Part shown: positions 17,138 through 25,248 of the stretch, one piece after another
Numbering within the stretch: position 1 is the first letter of the stretch
Layout: each line of letters starts with the position of its first letter
From: Bradyrhizobium diazoefficiens
GTDB taxonomy: Bacteria; Pseudomonadota; Alphaproteobacteria; Rhizobiales; Xanthobacteraceae
Direction of reading: 5' to 3'
Length of the DNA stretch: 64,000 nucleotides
Assembly: GCF_018129965.1 (NCBI RefSeq)
Contig: NZ_JAFCKW010000010.1
Coordinates: forward strand, 105,515 to 169,514
Translations under genes and position numbers: made by a program
Notes under the pieces: model-generated
What the model was told of the DNA's origin: nothing
Seen by the model: the letters and a program-made list of their open reading frames with translations, nothing else
The model's database searches: none

Positions 17138-17754
17138 GGCTTCGCCTTGGCGCGGTGGTAGCGGGCCAATAGCCGCTCACCCTTCGCCGCAATGCGCCGT
17201 GCCGCCGCGACCGTCTTCGGAACGGGTTCGCCCCAGGCGTGGGCCGACAGCGCGTGCCGCGTCGGCTTGCCCCTGGCATCGACCAGCGGCGGCAGCTTGG
17301 CGCGGCCATAGAACCGCACGGCCCAGCTCCCCTTTCGCCGCATCTCCTGCGGCGTCATTTCGGATTCAGGCTTGGTGACACCGGGCTTGAGATGCGCGCC
17401 TTGCTTGCGCGCAAAGGCCTTTCGACCGGCCGCGGTCAGACCTCCGCGCGGATCCTTTTCCTTGGCCGAAATGCCGCGCTTGCGCGCGGTCTTCTTCACG
17501 CCCCTCTTCGCGGACTTGCGCTTGCGGGTCTTCGCGGACTTCGACTTCGAGGATTTGGCCTTGGAGGATTTCGCCTTGGTGGTTTTCTTCGCTGCCATGC
17601 GCATGTTGTCCACGAGGTTTGGATAGCGGCGGCCGGCCCGGCGTGCGCGTGTTTTCGCCGCCGATTTCTGCGCGGGCGTGAGATGCTTCGACGCTTTGCC
17701 GGCTCGCTTGCGCGGGTTGGCGCGTTTCCAGGGGGCGCGGGGTGCTCTTGCCAT
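17134..17754 (-). CDS. lysine-rich histone-like protein (DUF6321-type)
   Basis: A 206-residue very basic protein. Residues about 15-50 contain HLTPAQKSAAKTRARRAGRR and the PNLVDNM motif, residues about 52-95 are Lys/Ser/Ala repeats (KKTTKAKSSKAKSSKSKSAK) like histone H1 tails, and the C-terminal half is a folded domain with KDPRGGLTAAGRKAFARKQG, FYGRAKLPPLVD and HALSAHAWGEPVPKT. I recall that C-terminal domain as DUF6321. Likely nucleoid- or RNA-associated. A SET methyltransferase gene lies close on the same strand. Confidence 0.75.
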   Translation of the reverse strand: MARAPRAPWKRANPRKRAGKASKHLTPAQKSAAKTRARRAGRRYPNLVDNMRMAAKKTTKAKSSKAKSSKSKSAKTRKRKSAKRGVKKTARKRGISAKEKDPRGGLTAAGRKAFARKQGAHLKPGVTKPESEMTPQEMRRKGSWAVRFYGRAKLPPLVDARGKPTRHALSAHAWGEPVPKTVAAARRIAAKGERLLARYHRAKAKP

Positions 17755-17802
17755 GCGGCATCAACGCACGACGATGGCAAGGGTTGCGTTCGGCCCGATT
17801 GT

Positions 17803-18513
17803 TCAGGAGCCCGGCGGCTTGCCGCCCATCGGCGTCATCAGCATCGCCTCGAGCAGCCGTTCGGGCGTCGTCCCCTCGGGCAGGCGCCCCATGATGTCCT
17901 CGAGCCGTCCGTCGAGCAGCAGCATGGTGAAGCCGTGCACCATCGACCAGGCGCGCGCGATCGCGGCCGCCTGGCTCAGCGTCAGCGCGTCTCCGCTGAT
18001 CTGCTCCTGCCGCATCGTGCCGACGGCATTGGCGAGCCCCGCGAAGGAGGCCTCGGCTGCCTCGTTCAGCGAGGGCCGGGAATAGTCGAGGCGCTCGGTA
18101 CGGAACATGATGCCGTACATGCCGGGATGGGCTTGCGCATAGGCAACATAGGCCTTCGGGCGTGCCAGTGAGCGCGCGAGTGGGGTCGGGGCGGTCTCGC
18201 ACGCCGCCGCCATTGCCGCGTTGAACTGGCGGAATCCGACCGCCGCCAGCTCGCTGAGGAGCCCGGTGAGATCGCCGAAATGATGGGTCGGTGCGGCATG
18301 CGACACGCCCGCCTCGCGCGCCACCGCGCGCAACGTCAGGCCGGCAAGCCCGTCGCGCTCCAGCACGCGCTCGGCGGCTTGCAGCAGCGCCTCGCGCAGC
18401 GCGCCGTGATGATAGGGCGTCTCGGTCTTTGCGCTCGCAGGGCGGGGCGATGCGGATGCCGATGATGTCTTCTTCGAAGCGCGCGGGCGGCGCGCCGTCT
18501 CTGTCTTGGCCAT
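17803..18513 (-). CDS. TetR/AcrR-family regulator
   Basis: A 236-residue repressor. After a disordered Ser/Ala/Lys N-terminus, LREALLQAAERVLERDGLAG and TLRAVAREAGVSHAAPTHHF form the TetR helix-turn-helix; the C-terminal ligand domain contains AYAQAHPGMYGIMFR as in the WHG-type TetR group. It is divergent from the carotenoid oxygenase gene. Its own promoter (-35 TTTACA 18548-18543, 17-base spacer, -10 TATAGC 18525-18520) overlaps a GTAAAGAT half site that recurs in two downstream promoters, so it probably controls itself, the oxygenase and the operon at 20416. Confidence 0.9.
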   Translation of the reverse strand: MAKTETARRPRASKKTSSASASPRPASAKTETPYHHGALREALLQAAERVLERDGLAGLTLRAVAREAGVSHAAPTHHFGDLTGLLSELAAVGFRQFNAAMAAACETAPTPLARSLARPKAYVAYAQAHPGMYGIMFRTERLDYSRPSLNEAAEASFAGLANAVGTMRQEQISGDALTLSQAAAIARAWSMVHGFTMLLLDGRLEDIMGRLPEGTTPERLLEAMLMTPMGGKPPGS

Positions 18514-18535
18514 GGACCAGCTATATGACGCAATA

Positions 18536-18604
18536 TTGACACTGTAAAGATTTCGCTTGACCAGAGCGGCGATCGGGATTATCTGATCTTTACGATGTAA
18601 AGAT
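18536..18604 (+). promoter_or_regulatory. carotenoid oxygenase promoter and TetR operators
   Basis: A half site GTAAAGAT (18544-18551), -35 TTGACC (18557-18562), 17-base spacer, -10 TATCTG (18580-18585) and then a perfect palindrome ATCTTTAC-GAT-GTAAAGAT (18586-18604) over the expected start of transcription. The half site also covers the -35 of the divergent tetR gene. The same arrangement occurs at 20328-20395. Confidence 0.85.
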
Positions 18605-18621
18605 CACGGGAGGGACAAGCT

Positions 18622-20019
18622 GTGCAGCAGGACGCCATCACCCAGCGCCGCAACAATCTCGCGCCGATTCCCTTCGAGGCCGACGCGCCCAACCTGAAGA
18701 TCATCGGCGAATTGCCCCGCGATCTCAACGGCACGCTCTATCGCAACGGCCCCAATCCGCAGTTCGACTCTCCGGGCGCGCACTGGTTCGTCGGCGACGG
18801 CATGCTGCACGCCTTCCATCTCGATAACGGCCGCGCCAGCTATCGCAACCGCTGGGTCCGCACGCCGAAATGGCTGGCCGAGCACGATGCCGGACGCGCG
18901 CTGTTCGGCGGCTTCGGCCGCAAGCTGCCGGATGCGCCCGCGAGCCTCACCGATGGCGGCGTCGCCAACACCAACATCATCTTCCATGCCGGCAAATTGC
19001 TGGCACTGGAGGAATTCCATCTGCCGACCGAGATCGAGCCGGGCACGCTCACGACGCGCGGCTATCACAACTATCAGGGCCGCGTCGCTGGCGCATTCAC
19101 AGCGCATCCGAAGATCGATCCCGTCACCGGCGAGCTGGTATTCTTCGGCTATAACGCCGCGGGCCCGCTCACGCCTGCCCTCTCCTACGGATCGATCGAT
19201 GCATCGGGCAAGGCAACGCGCTTCGAACGCTTCGAAGCTCCCTATGCCAGCATGGTCCACGACTTCATCGTCACCGAGAACCACACACTGTTTCCGATCC
19301 TGCCCATCACCGGCAGCATGGAGCGTGCGATGAGCGGGCGGCCGCCTTATGCCTGGGAGCCGGACAAGGGCGCCTATGTTGGCGTGATGAAACGGGACGG
19401 CAAAGCGAAGGACATGGTCTGGTTCCGCGGTGAATCCTGCTACGTTTTCCACGTCATGAACGCGTGGGAGGACGATGGCTGCATCATTGCCGACGTCATG
19501 CAGTTCGAGGAAGCCCCACTCTTTCCGCATCCCGACGGCCGGCCGACCAATCCCGACAAATCCTTCGCGCGCCACTGCCGCTGGACCTTCGATCTCTCAG
19601 GCCATACAGACCGCTTCCAGCAGACTTATCTCGACGATCTGACCGGCGAATTTCCGCGTGTCGACGACCGCCGCGCTGGGCTGAAGAGCCGTCACGGCTG
19701 GTACGCCTGCGCCAATCCACGGCTGCCGGGATTCGGCTCGCTGTCCGGCATCATCCATGTCGACGGCAATGGCAGGCGCCTCGGCCAATATCTGCTGCCG
19801 GCCGGCGATACCATCTCCGAGCCGGTCTTCGTCGAACGCGCGAACGATGCAGCCGAAGGCGACGGCTGGCTGCTCGCATTGGTCTGGCGCGCGCGAGAGA
19901 ACCGCAGCGACCTCGCGGTGTTCAACGCCACCGATGTCGAGGCAGGTCCCGTCGCGCTGGTGCAGCTCGGCCATCGCGTGCCCGACGGCTTCTACGGAAA
20001 CTGGGTCGGAGCGGCATAG
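18622..20019 (+). CDS. carotenoid oxygenase / lignostilbene-dioxygenase family enzyme
   Basis: A 465-residue non-heme iron dioxygenase. The four iron-binding His regions of the family are visible: TAHPKIDPVTGELVFFGY, MVHDFIVTENHTL, CYVFHVMNAWEDDG and the C-terminal VPDGFYGNWV region typical of the last blade. It should cleave a conjugated double bond in carotenoids or stilbenes such as lignin-derived dimers. The GTG at 18622 follows GGGAGGGAC. Regulated by the divergent TetR through the palindrome just upstream. Confidence 0.92.
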   Translation: MQQDAITQRRNNLAPIPFEADAPNLKIIGELPRDLNGTLYRNGPNPQFDSPGAHWFVGDGMLHAFHLDNGRASYRNRWVRTPKWLAEHDAGRALFGGFGRKLPDAPASLTDGGVANTNIIFHAGKLLALEEFHLPTEIEPGTLTTRGYHNYQGRVAGAFTAHPKIDPVTGELVFFGYNAAGPLTPALSYGSIDASGKATRFERFEAPYASMVHDFIVTENHTLFPILPITGSMERAMSGRPPYAWEPDKGAYVGVMKRDGKAKDMVWFRGESCYVFHVMNAWEDDGCIIADVMQFEEAPLFPHPDGRPTNPDKSFARHCRWTFDLSGHTDRFQQTYLDDLTGEFPRVDDRRAGLKSRHGWYACANPRLPGFGSLSGIIHVDGNGRRLGQYLLPAGDTISEPVFVERANDAAEGDGWLLALVWRARENRSDLAVFNATDVEAGPVALVQLGHRVPDGFYGNWVGAA

Positions 20020-20075
20020 CGCGCCGGTACGGGCGCGACGCTTCGCGCCCGGAAATGACGGGAGAGGAATTTCCA

Positions 20076-20339
20076 ATGCACCTGCCCACCATCGCCACCA
20101 ACGGCTGCGCGATCGTCACCCTCGCCTGCGCCGCACTCGCGTGCCGGAAGATCCTGCAACGGCAAAACGGACAGGCCATCTTCAACGGCGGTATCCTGCT
20201 CGCGATCGGCCTCCTGCTCACCGCTGCGGTACCACTCGTGTCGCATCCCTCCTGGGCGGATTTGGTGGACGAGGCATCCGAGCAAGCCATTGCAACATTT
20301 CATTTTTTGGAAGTCACCTACGTTATTTTGACACTGTAA
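20076..20339 (+). CDS. small membrane protein, C-terminus running into a duplicated promoter
   Basis: An 87-residue protein with two predicted helices (NGCAIVTLACAALACRK and GGILLAIGLLLTAAVPLVSH). The ATG has GAGAGGAA upstream. Its last codons (encoding ILTL and the TAA) lie in the 27-base promoter segment copied from 18536-18562, so the original C-terminus may have been replaced. It lies 56 bases behind the carotenoid oxygenase gene and is probably in its transcript. No family recognised. Confidence 0.55.
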   Translation: MHLPTIATNGCAIVTLACAALACRKILQRQNGQAIFNGGILLAIGLLLTAAVPLVSHPSWADLVDEASEQAIATFHFLEVTYVILTL

Positions 20340-20395
20340 AGATTTCGCTTGACCCAGGGTCGCCAGCACACTATTGATCTTTACATCGTAAAGAT
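20328..20395 (+). promoter_or_regulatory. second TetR-controlled promoter
   Basis: The first 27 bases are identical to 18536-18562. The elements repeat: half site GTAAAGAT (20336-20343), -35 TTGACC (20349-20354), 17-base spacer, -10 TATTGA (20372-20377), palindrome ATCTTTAC-ATC-GTAAAGAT (20377-20395). The spacing differs by one base from the first copy. It should drive the three genes from 20416 under the same TetR protein. Confidence 0.83.
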
Positions 20396-20415
20396 AAAAT
20401 CGATCGAGGCCACCC

Positions 20416-20991
20416 ATGGCGATTTTCCTGATCCTTGCGCCCTACGGCGCTTACACGTTCCTGATGCTGGTGACGTCGGCCATCGCAAGCGTGTTTGCGG
20501 CCTCCGCGATCTGCCTGGTCACCATCGCGATCGACGTGGCGCGCGGCCGCTCCGTGAAGATCCTGGCCGCGGGCTCTGCGATCCTCTTCGCCGCGATCGG
20601 CCTCTATCTCGCGATGATCGATCAGAAGCTCGGCACGCTCGGCGTCAAGCTGTCGGTCGATCTCGGCATCTTCGTGATCTCGCTCGGCTCGATGCTGGTT
20701 CGCCGTCCCTTCACGTTGCAATATGCGGTTGAAGCGGTCCCCGCCGAGACCGCGGCGATGCCCGGCTTCCTCACCGCCAACTACATCATCACCGGCGCAT
20801 GGACCGCGGCCGCGCTGTTGATGATGGCAGCGAACATCGCACTGCTCTACTTCCCCGGCCTGCCGGTGTGGTCGAGCCTTGCGGTCGCCTTCGCCGCCCG
20901 CAACTGCGCGATCTATTTCACAAAATGGTATCCCGAGTATCGTCAGACCAAGTACGGTACGCCGGCCGTCGCACTGCCGACCTCCCGCTGA
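20416..20991 (+). CDS. multi-pass membrane protein, unknown function
   Basis: A 191-residue protein with about six helices and few charged residues. VRRPFTLQYAVEAVPAETA is a distinctive cytoplasmic loop, and the C-terminus reads TKWYPEYRQTKYGTP. I do not recognise the family. It is the first gene of an operon controlled by the second copy of the TetR operator and followed 12 bases later by an IspZ/YciB-like gene, so the encoded proteins probably act together in the inner membrane. Confidence 0.7.
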   Translation: MAIFLILAPYGAYTFLMLVTSAIASVFAASAICLVTIAIDVARGRSVKILAAGSAILFAAIGLYLAMIDQKLGTLGVKLSVDLGIFVISLGSMLVRRPFTLQYAVEAVPAETAAMPGFLTANYIITGAWTAAALLMMAANIALLYFPGLPVWSSLAVAFAARNCAIYFTKWYPEYRQTKYGTPAVALPTSR

Positions 20992-21003
20992 ACAGGACCC
21001 GCG

Positions 21004-21558
21004 ATGAAGGACGTATTCGCTCGCCTGGCCTACGACTTCCTGTCGGCCATCATCTTCCTGGTCATCTATCTCGTCACCGACAACGTCATCCTCGCGACGT
21101 CGGTGGCGATTGCCGGCGCGGTCGCACAAGTGATCTATGCCCGGGTGATGGGGCATCAACTGAGCTTCATGACCTATGCGAGTCTCGGACTCGTCGTCAT
21201 GCTCGGAGCACTCACGCTGTTCACCAACGATCCCCGCTTCATGCTGGCGAAACCGGCGATCGCGCATTTTGCGATCGGAGTCATCATGCTCAAACGCGGT
21301 TGGATGCTGCGCTACATGCCGGCGATCGTGACGGAAACCATCCCGGAATACGTGACGGCCGCAGGCTATGCCTGGGCCGCGCTGATGTTCGTGATTGGCG
21401 CCGGCACCATTGCGGTGGCCTCGACCGGCGATCTGAAGCTGTGGGCTTTCTATATCTCGGTTGTCGCAGGCGGCGCCAAGATCCTCGCCTTTGCCGTCCA
21501 GTACGTGGTGCTCCGGCTGATCGTCAAAAGCCGCCGGCGTGCCTCAGCCAGCGCCTGA
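21004..21558 (+). CDS. YciB/IspZ-like septation-protein-family membrane protein
   Basis: A 184-residue inner-membrane protein with about five helices. LGALTLFTNDPRFMLAKPAI followed by MLKRGWMLRYMP resembles the conserved TLxFxDxxFIxxKPTI...RxxL region of the YciB (intracellular septation protein A) family. YciB members affect envelope integrity and division; here the gene is under TetR control with a carotenoid-cleaving enzyme, so it is probably a paralogue and not the housekeeping copy. Confidence 0.75.
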   Translation: MKDVFARLAYDFLSAIIFLVIYLVTDNVILATSVAIAGAVAQVIYARVMGHQLSFMTYASLGLVVMLGALTLFTNDPRFMLAKPAIAHFAIGVIMLKRGWMLRYMPAIVTETIPEYVTAAGYAWAALMFVIGAGTIAVASTGDLKLWAFYISVVAGGAKILAFAVQYVVLRLIVKSRRRASASA

Positions 21559-21662
21559 TTGCCGCTCACGCCGGGTTAGGCAGCCGCGCCAAGTTGGGCT
21601 ATACGCACTCCGGACCGGCCGCGGATCGTCGCAGCCGGCCGGGATCTGTTCGGGAGACGCGA

Positions 21663-21959
21663 ATGGCCGTAGACGGCAACTGGAATCTGACCATGACGAC
21701 GCCGATGGGCGAGCGCAAGGCGACGCTGACCCTGTCGAGCTCCGGCGGCACGCTGACGGGAACGCAGGGCGCCGATGGCAACACCGCCGAGATCTTCGAC
21801 GGCACCATCAGCGGAGAAGCCGTCAACTGGAAAGTCTCGATCACCAATCCGATGCCGTTGACGCTCGAATTCATCGGAACGGTCTCCGGCGACAGCATGA
21901 GCGGCGAGATGGGCATCGGCCCGATGGGCAGCTTCCCGTTCACCGGCACGAAGGCCTGA
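21663..21959 (+). CDS. small beta-rich hypothetical protein
   Basis: A 98-residue soluble protein of alternating short strands (GNWNLTMTTPMGERKATLTL, GTISGEAVNWKVSIT, TLEFIGTVSGDSMSGEM), probably a small beta barrel or sandwich. It has no signal peptide. It is the last gene in the TetR-controlled operon, 104 bases after the IspZ-like gene. I have seen similar stand-alone proteins without known function; a ligand-binding role is a guess. Confidence 0.65.
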   Translation: MAVDGNWNLTMTTPMGERKATLTLSSSGGTLTGTQGADGNTAEIFDGTISGEAVNWKVSITNPMPLTLEFIGTVSGDSMSGEMGIGPMGSFPFTGTKA

Positions 21960-22007
21960 TCGCCTCGCTCGCCCCGCTCCTGCTTCGCCTCGCCGAGGGC
22001 GATCCAA

Positions 22008-22031
22008 CCTCTCCCCGCAAGCGGGGAGAGG
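22008..22031. repeat. perfect palindrome, intergenic repeat or bidirectional terminator
   Basis: An 11-base stem CCTCTCCCCGC, AA loop and GCGGGGAGAGG between the convergent beta-rich gene and fumarase. There is no T run on either side. This type of element is common between genes in this lineage. Confidence 0.7.
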
Positions 22032-22040
22032 TGAAACAAG

Positions 22041-23696
22041 CTAACCCAGATTCAACTCCTTGAAGAAGTCGTTGCCCTTGTCGTCGATGATGATGAAGGC
22101 GGGGAAATCCACGACTTCGATGCGCCAGATCGCTTCCATGCCGAGTTCGGGATATTCGAGCACCTCGACCTTCTTGATGCAGTGCTCGGCAAGGTTCGCC
22201 GCGGCGCCGCCAATCGAGCCGAGATAGAAGCCGCCATACTTCTTGCAGGCCTCGCGCACGGCCGGCGCGCGGTTGCCTTTCGCGACCATCACCATCGAGC
22301 CGCCCGCGGCCTGGAACTGATCGACGAAGGAATCCATCCGGCCCGCCGTCGTCGGACCGAACGCGCCGGAGGCATAACCCTCGGGCGTCTTGGCGGGGCC
22401 GGCGTAATAGACCGGATGGTTCTTGAAATAATCCGGCAGCGGCTCGCCCTTGTCGAGGCGCTCGCGCAGCTTGGCGTGCGCGCTGTCGCGCGCAACGATC
22501 ATGGTGCCGGTCATCGAGACCCGCGTCTTGATCGGGTATTTCGAGAAGGTCGCCAGGATATCCTTCATCGGCTGGTTGAGGTCAATCTTGACGACCTCGC
22601 CGCCAAGCGCCTGCTCCACCTGCGGCAGATATTGCGCCGGATTGTGCTCGAGCTCTTCGAGATAGACGCCGTCCTTGGTGATCTTGCCGAGCACCTGGCG
22701 ATCGGCCGAGCAGGACACCCCGAGCCCGATCGGCAACGATGCGCCATGACGCGGCATGCGGATCACACGCACGTCGTGGCAGAAATACTTGCCGCCGAAC
22801 TGCGCGCCGACGCCGAGCGACTGCGTCATCTTGTGGATTTCCTGCTCCATCTCGACATCGCGGAACGCGTTGCCGTCGGGCGAGCCGTGGGTCGGCAGCG
22901 CATCGAGGTAGCGGGCCGACGCCAGCTTCACCGTCTTCATGCAGAGCTCGGCCGAGGTGCCGCCGATCACGATTGCGAGGTGATAGGGCGGGCACGCGGC
23001 GGTGCCGAGCGTCAGGATCTTTTCCTTCAGGAACGCCAGCAGGCGATCCTTGGTCAGCACCGAGGGCGTCGCCTGGAACAGGAAGCTCTTGTTGGCGCTG
23101 CCGCCGCCCTTCGCCATGAACATGAACTTGTAGGCGTCATCGCCTTCCGCATAGATCTCGCACTGCGCGGGCATGTTGTTGGCGGTGTTCTTCTCCTCGA
23201 ACATCGAGAGCGGTGCGACCTGCGAGTAGCGCAGGTTGCGGCGCAAGTAAGCGTCGCGCGCGCCTTCCGACAGCGCCGCCTCGTCGTCACCGTCGGTGAT
23301 GACGTTGCACCCCTTCTTGCCCATGATGATCGCGGTGCCGGTGTCCTGGCACATCGGCAGCACGCCGCCGGCGGCGATATTGGCGTTCTTCAGGAAGTCC
23401 AGCGCCACGAACTTGTCATTCGGGCTCGCCTCACCGTCCTCCAGGATCGCCGCGAGCTGCTTCAGGTGGCCGGGCCGCAGGTAATGGTTGATGTCGCCGA
23501 AGGCCGCCTCCGACAGTGCCCGCAGCGCCTCGCGCGACACCACCAGCATATCCTTGCCCAGGACTTTCTCGACCCGCACGCCCTCGGCCGTGATCTTCTT
23601 GTAGGGCGTCTCGTCTTTGCCCAACGGGAACAACGGGGTGTGCTTGTAAGGCGGAACGGGCTTGGACTGGTCGGGGAAAGCGGTGGGAGCGTTCAT
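22041..23696 (-). CDS. class I fumarate hydratase
   Basis: A 551-residue iron-sulfur fumarase, with the alpha and beta domains in one chain. Visible signatures are PMCQDTGTAIIMGKKG, a long central 4Fe-4S domain with CPPYHLAIVIGGTSAE, and the C-terminal KTPEGYASGAFGPTTAGRMD that belongs to the beta domain. It interconverts fumarate and malate in the citric acid cycle and is oxygen-sensitive, unlike class II FumC. Length and motifs are complete. The start is an ATG at 23696. Confidence 0.95.
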   Translation of the reverse strand: MNAPTAFPDQSKPVPPYKHTPLFPLGKDETPYKKITAEGVRVEKVLGKDMLVVSREALRALSEAAFGDINHYLRPGHLKQLAAILEDGEASPNDKFVALDFLKNANIAAGGVLPMCQDTGTAIIMGKKGCNVITDGDDEAALSEGARDAYLRRNLRYSQVAPLSMFEEKNTANNMPAQCEIYAEGDDAYKFMFMAKGGGSANKSFLFQATPSVLTKDRLLAFLKEKILTLGTAACPPYHLAIVIGGTSAELCMKTVKLASARYLDALPTHGSPDGNAFRDVEMEQEIHKMTQSLGVGAQFGGKYFCHDVRVIRMPRHGASLPIGLGVSCSADRQVLGKITKDGVYLEELEHNPAQYLPQVEQALGGEVVKIDLNQPMKDILATFSKYPIKTRVSMTGTMIVARDSAHAKLRERLDKGEPLPDYFKNHPVYYAGPAKTPEGYASGAFGPTTAGRMDSFVDQFQAAGGSMVMVAKGNRAPAVREACKKYGGFYLGSIGGAAANLAEHCIKKVEVLEYPELGMEAIWRIEVVDFPAFIIIDDKGNDFFKELNLG

Positions 23697-23942
23697 GGGG
23701 CGGATCTCGTGGTTTTGAGGCCCTCGCGCAGGCCCCTAGCATGGAAGCGTTCTAAGCTTTTTTGCCACAAAGGGAAGGCGTCCCGGCGCGGCCTGGGCAT
23801 CCAATCCGGCGGCCTGGCAACCCTTTCTCGGCCGCTGTTGGCCGGGATTCGCGAGCATCATGATGCGCGGAAAGACCGAGGCGTCCCCCTTGCACTCGGC
23901 GTGCGAGGACGGTTGAATGCGCGCCCTAAGGGGCTTTTCATC

Positions 23943-24416
23943 ATGATTTTCAAACTGCACATCCGCGGCGCGATCCTGGTCGCCGCCGCCATATCAGGAC
24001 TTGTGACCCTCGTCTCGCCTGCGCGCGCCGATCGCTGCGACGACAGCGCCAAGGAGCTGGCGGACCAGGTCGATCGCCTCAAGGTGAATTTCCGGGCGGC
24101 GAACGTCGTCTACCTGACGCACCCGCTGGCCAAGGAACTGTCGGTCGCCTGCCGCGGCGACAAATATTCCATCGAGCTCTATGCCAAGGGCGATCGCAAG
24201 CCGACGCCGGAATTCTTTGCGCTGGTGGGGTCGATGGCGGCGATCGTCTTCACCGTGACCAAGGACGACACCACAACAGGCGCGACACGCTGCCTGAAGC
24301 GGATGGGACTGTTGCGCGGCGACAAGATCGTCATGCGCTACCGGCGCCTCAACATGGAATGCACCCGCACCAAGACCGATGCGTCCATCGCGATCACGCG
24401 CGGCAAGGACGAATAG
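23943..24416 (+). CDS. secreted hypothetical protein
   Basis: A 157-residue protein with a signal peptide (HIRGAILVAAAISGLVTLVSPARA, cut before DRCDD). The mature chain has four cysteines (RCDDS, VACRGD, ATRCLKR, NMECTR), likely two disulfides in the periplasm. AAGGGG precedes the ATG. No family recognised. Confidence 0.7.
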   Translation: MIFKLHIRGAILVAAAISGLVTLVSPARADRCDDSAKELADQVDRLKVNFRAANVVYLTHPLAKELSVACRGDKYSIELYAKGDRKPTPEFFALVGSMAAIVFTVTKDDTTTGATRCLKRMGLLRGDKIVMRYRRLNMECTRTKTDASIAITRGKDE

Positions 24417-24440
24417 AGGAGACGCTCCTCAACACATTCC

Positions 24441-24518
24441 GTCATTGCGAGCGTAGCGAAGCAATCCAGACTTTCCCCGCGGAGGGATTCTGGATTGCTT
24501 CGCTGCGCTCGCAATGAC
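24441..24518. repeat. dyad intergenic repeat
   Basis: A long imperfect inverted repeat: GTCATTGCGAGCGTAGCGAA and CAATCCAGA on the left match TCTGGATTG and CTTCGC..CTCGCAATGAC on the right. The same family recurs, rearranged, at 48392-48478. Confidence 0.85.
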
Positions 24519-24676
24519 GAGGAGAAATCTCGTCGTCTCGCAGAAATTGTACAGCGGCGAGCGCGACGAGACAGTCCTCCACCGCACCAAATCCCTCGCA
24601 TTTTAACGATTGGCTTGACGGAAGCTTCGCCCCTGACGGAGCAGGATCAATTGTTTCCATATGTGAGGATTTGTGG

Positions 24677-24850
24677 ATGAGCGTTTCTAACGTTACGCCG
24701 CCGCCGATCGCGATCGTGGCCCCGAGCTACGACACGACCAAGCAGCAGGACGACAAGGCCAAGACCCAGGACAGCGACCCTACCTACAAGCCGCCGCCGC
24801 CAGCGCCGCTGCCGCCCGGTCAGGGTACGCGCATCGATCAGCTCGCCTGA
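24677..24850 (+). CDS. small Pro-rich protein, 57 residues
   Basis: A 57-residue frame: MSVSNVTPPPIAIVAPSYDT then a charged stretch and a Pro-rich end (YKPPPPAPLPPGQG...IDQLA). GAGGA lies 7 bases before the ATG and an intrinsic terminator (24873-24897) follows the stop by 22 bases, which supports expression as a single unit. It is too proline-rich to form a globular fold. Function unknown. Confidence 0.6.
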   Translation: MSVSNVTPPPIAIVAPSYDTTKQQDDKAKTQDSDPTYKPPPPAPLPPGQGTRIDQLA

Positions 24851-24872
24851 TCGAGACCAACGATGACGAAGC

Positions 24873-24897
24873 GCCCGATCCGGTCGATCGGGCTTTT
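24873..24897 (+). terminator. Rho-independent terminator
   Basis: Stem GCCCGATC (24873-24880), loop CGGTC, stem GATCGGGC (24886-24893), then TTTT. Confidence 0.8.
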
Positions 24898-25248
24898 CGC
24901 ATTCCCGGCCGCATCTTCGCCGGGTTGACAGGGGCGATATTGCGCCCTGCTTCCCCCAAAATACCGTGATCGCGGAAACCCGTCTGCGCTGCCGCGATGC
25001 GCGCACTGCCCGCCTCCGCGGCGCCTCCCCAAGGCTTGGCCATCCCTGCGCTTTGCGACGGCGACAGTTGCGCCTGATTGAACCTTCTCGAGGCCAGCCT
25101 CGACTCCCCGTCAAGCACAATTCCATCTCAACGGCCCATGGCGTCGGGCCAGAGAGCCTCGGTCAAGTGTGATCCGGCTCATCAAAGCTGCGCATTCGGG
25201 TGTCTATCGTGAGCCCGAACAAGCCTTTCGACGCCACGGGACAAGTCA
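24898..25248. other. intergenic, nothing recognised
   Basis: About 350 bases between the terminator and the LuxR gene, without a convincing ORF. It should hold the promoter of the regulator at 25249. Confidence 0.4.

Noticed and set aside
22182..24416. 744-codon plus-strand frame opposite fumarase
   Set aside because: It is antisense to fumarase and then runs into the genuine secreted protein at 23943; only the last 157 codons have a signal peptide and a start site.
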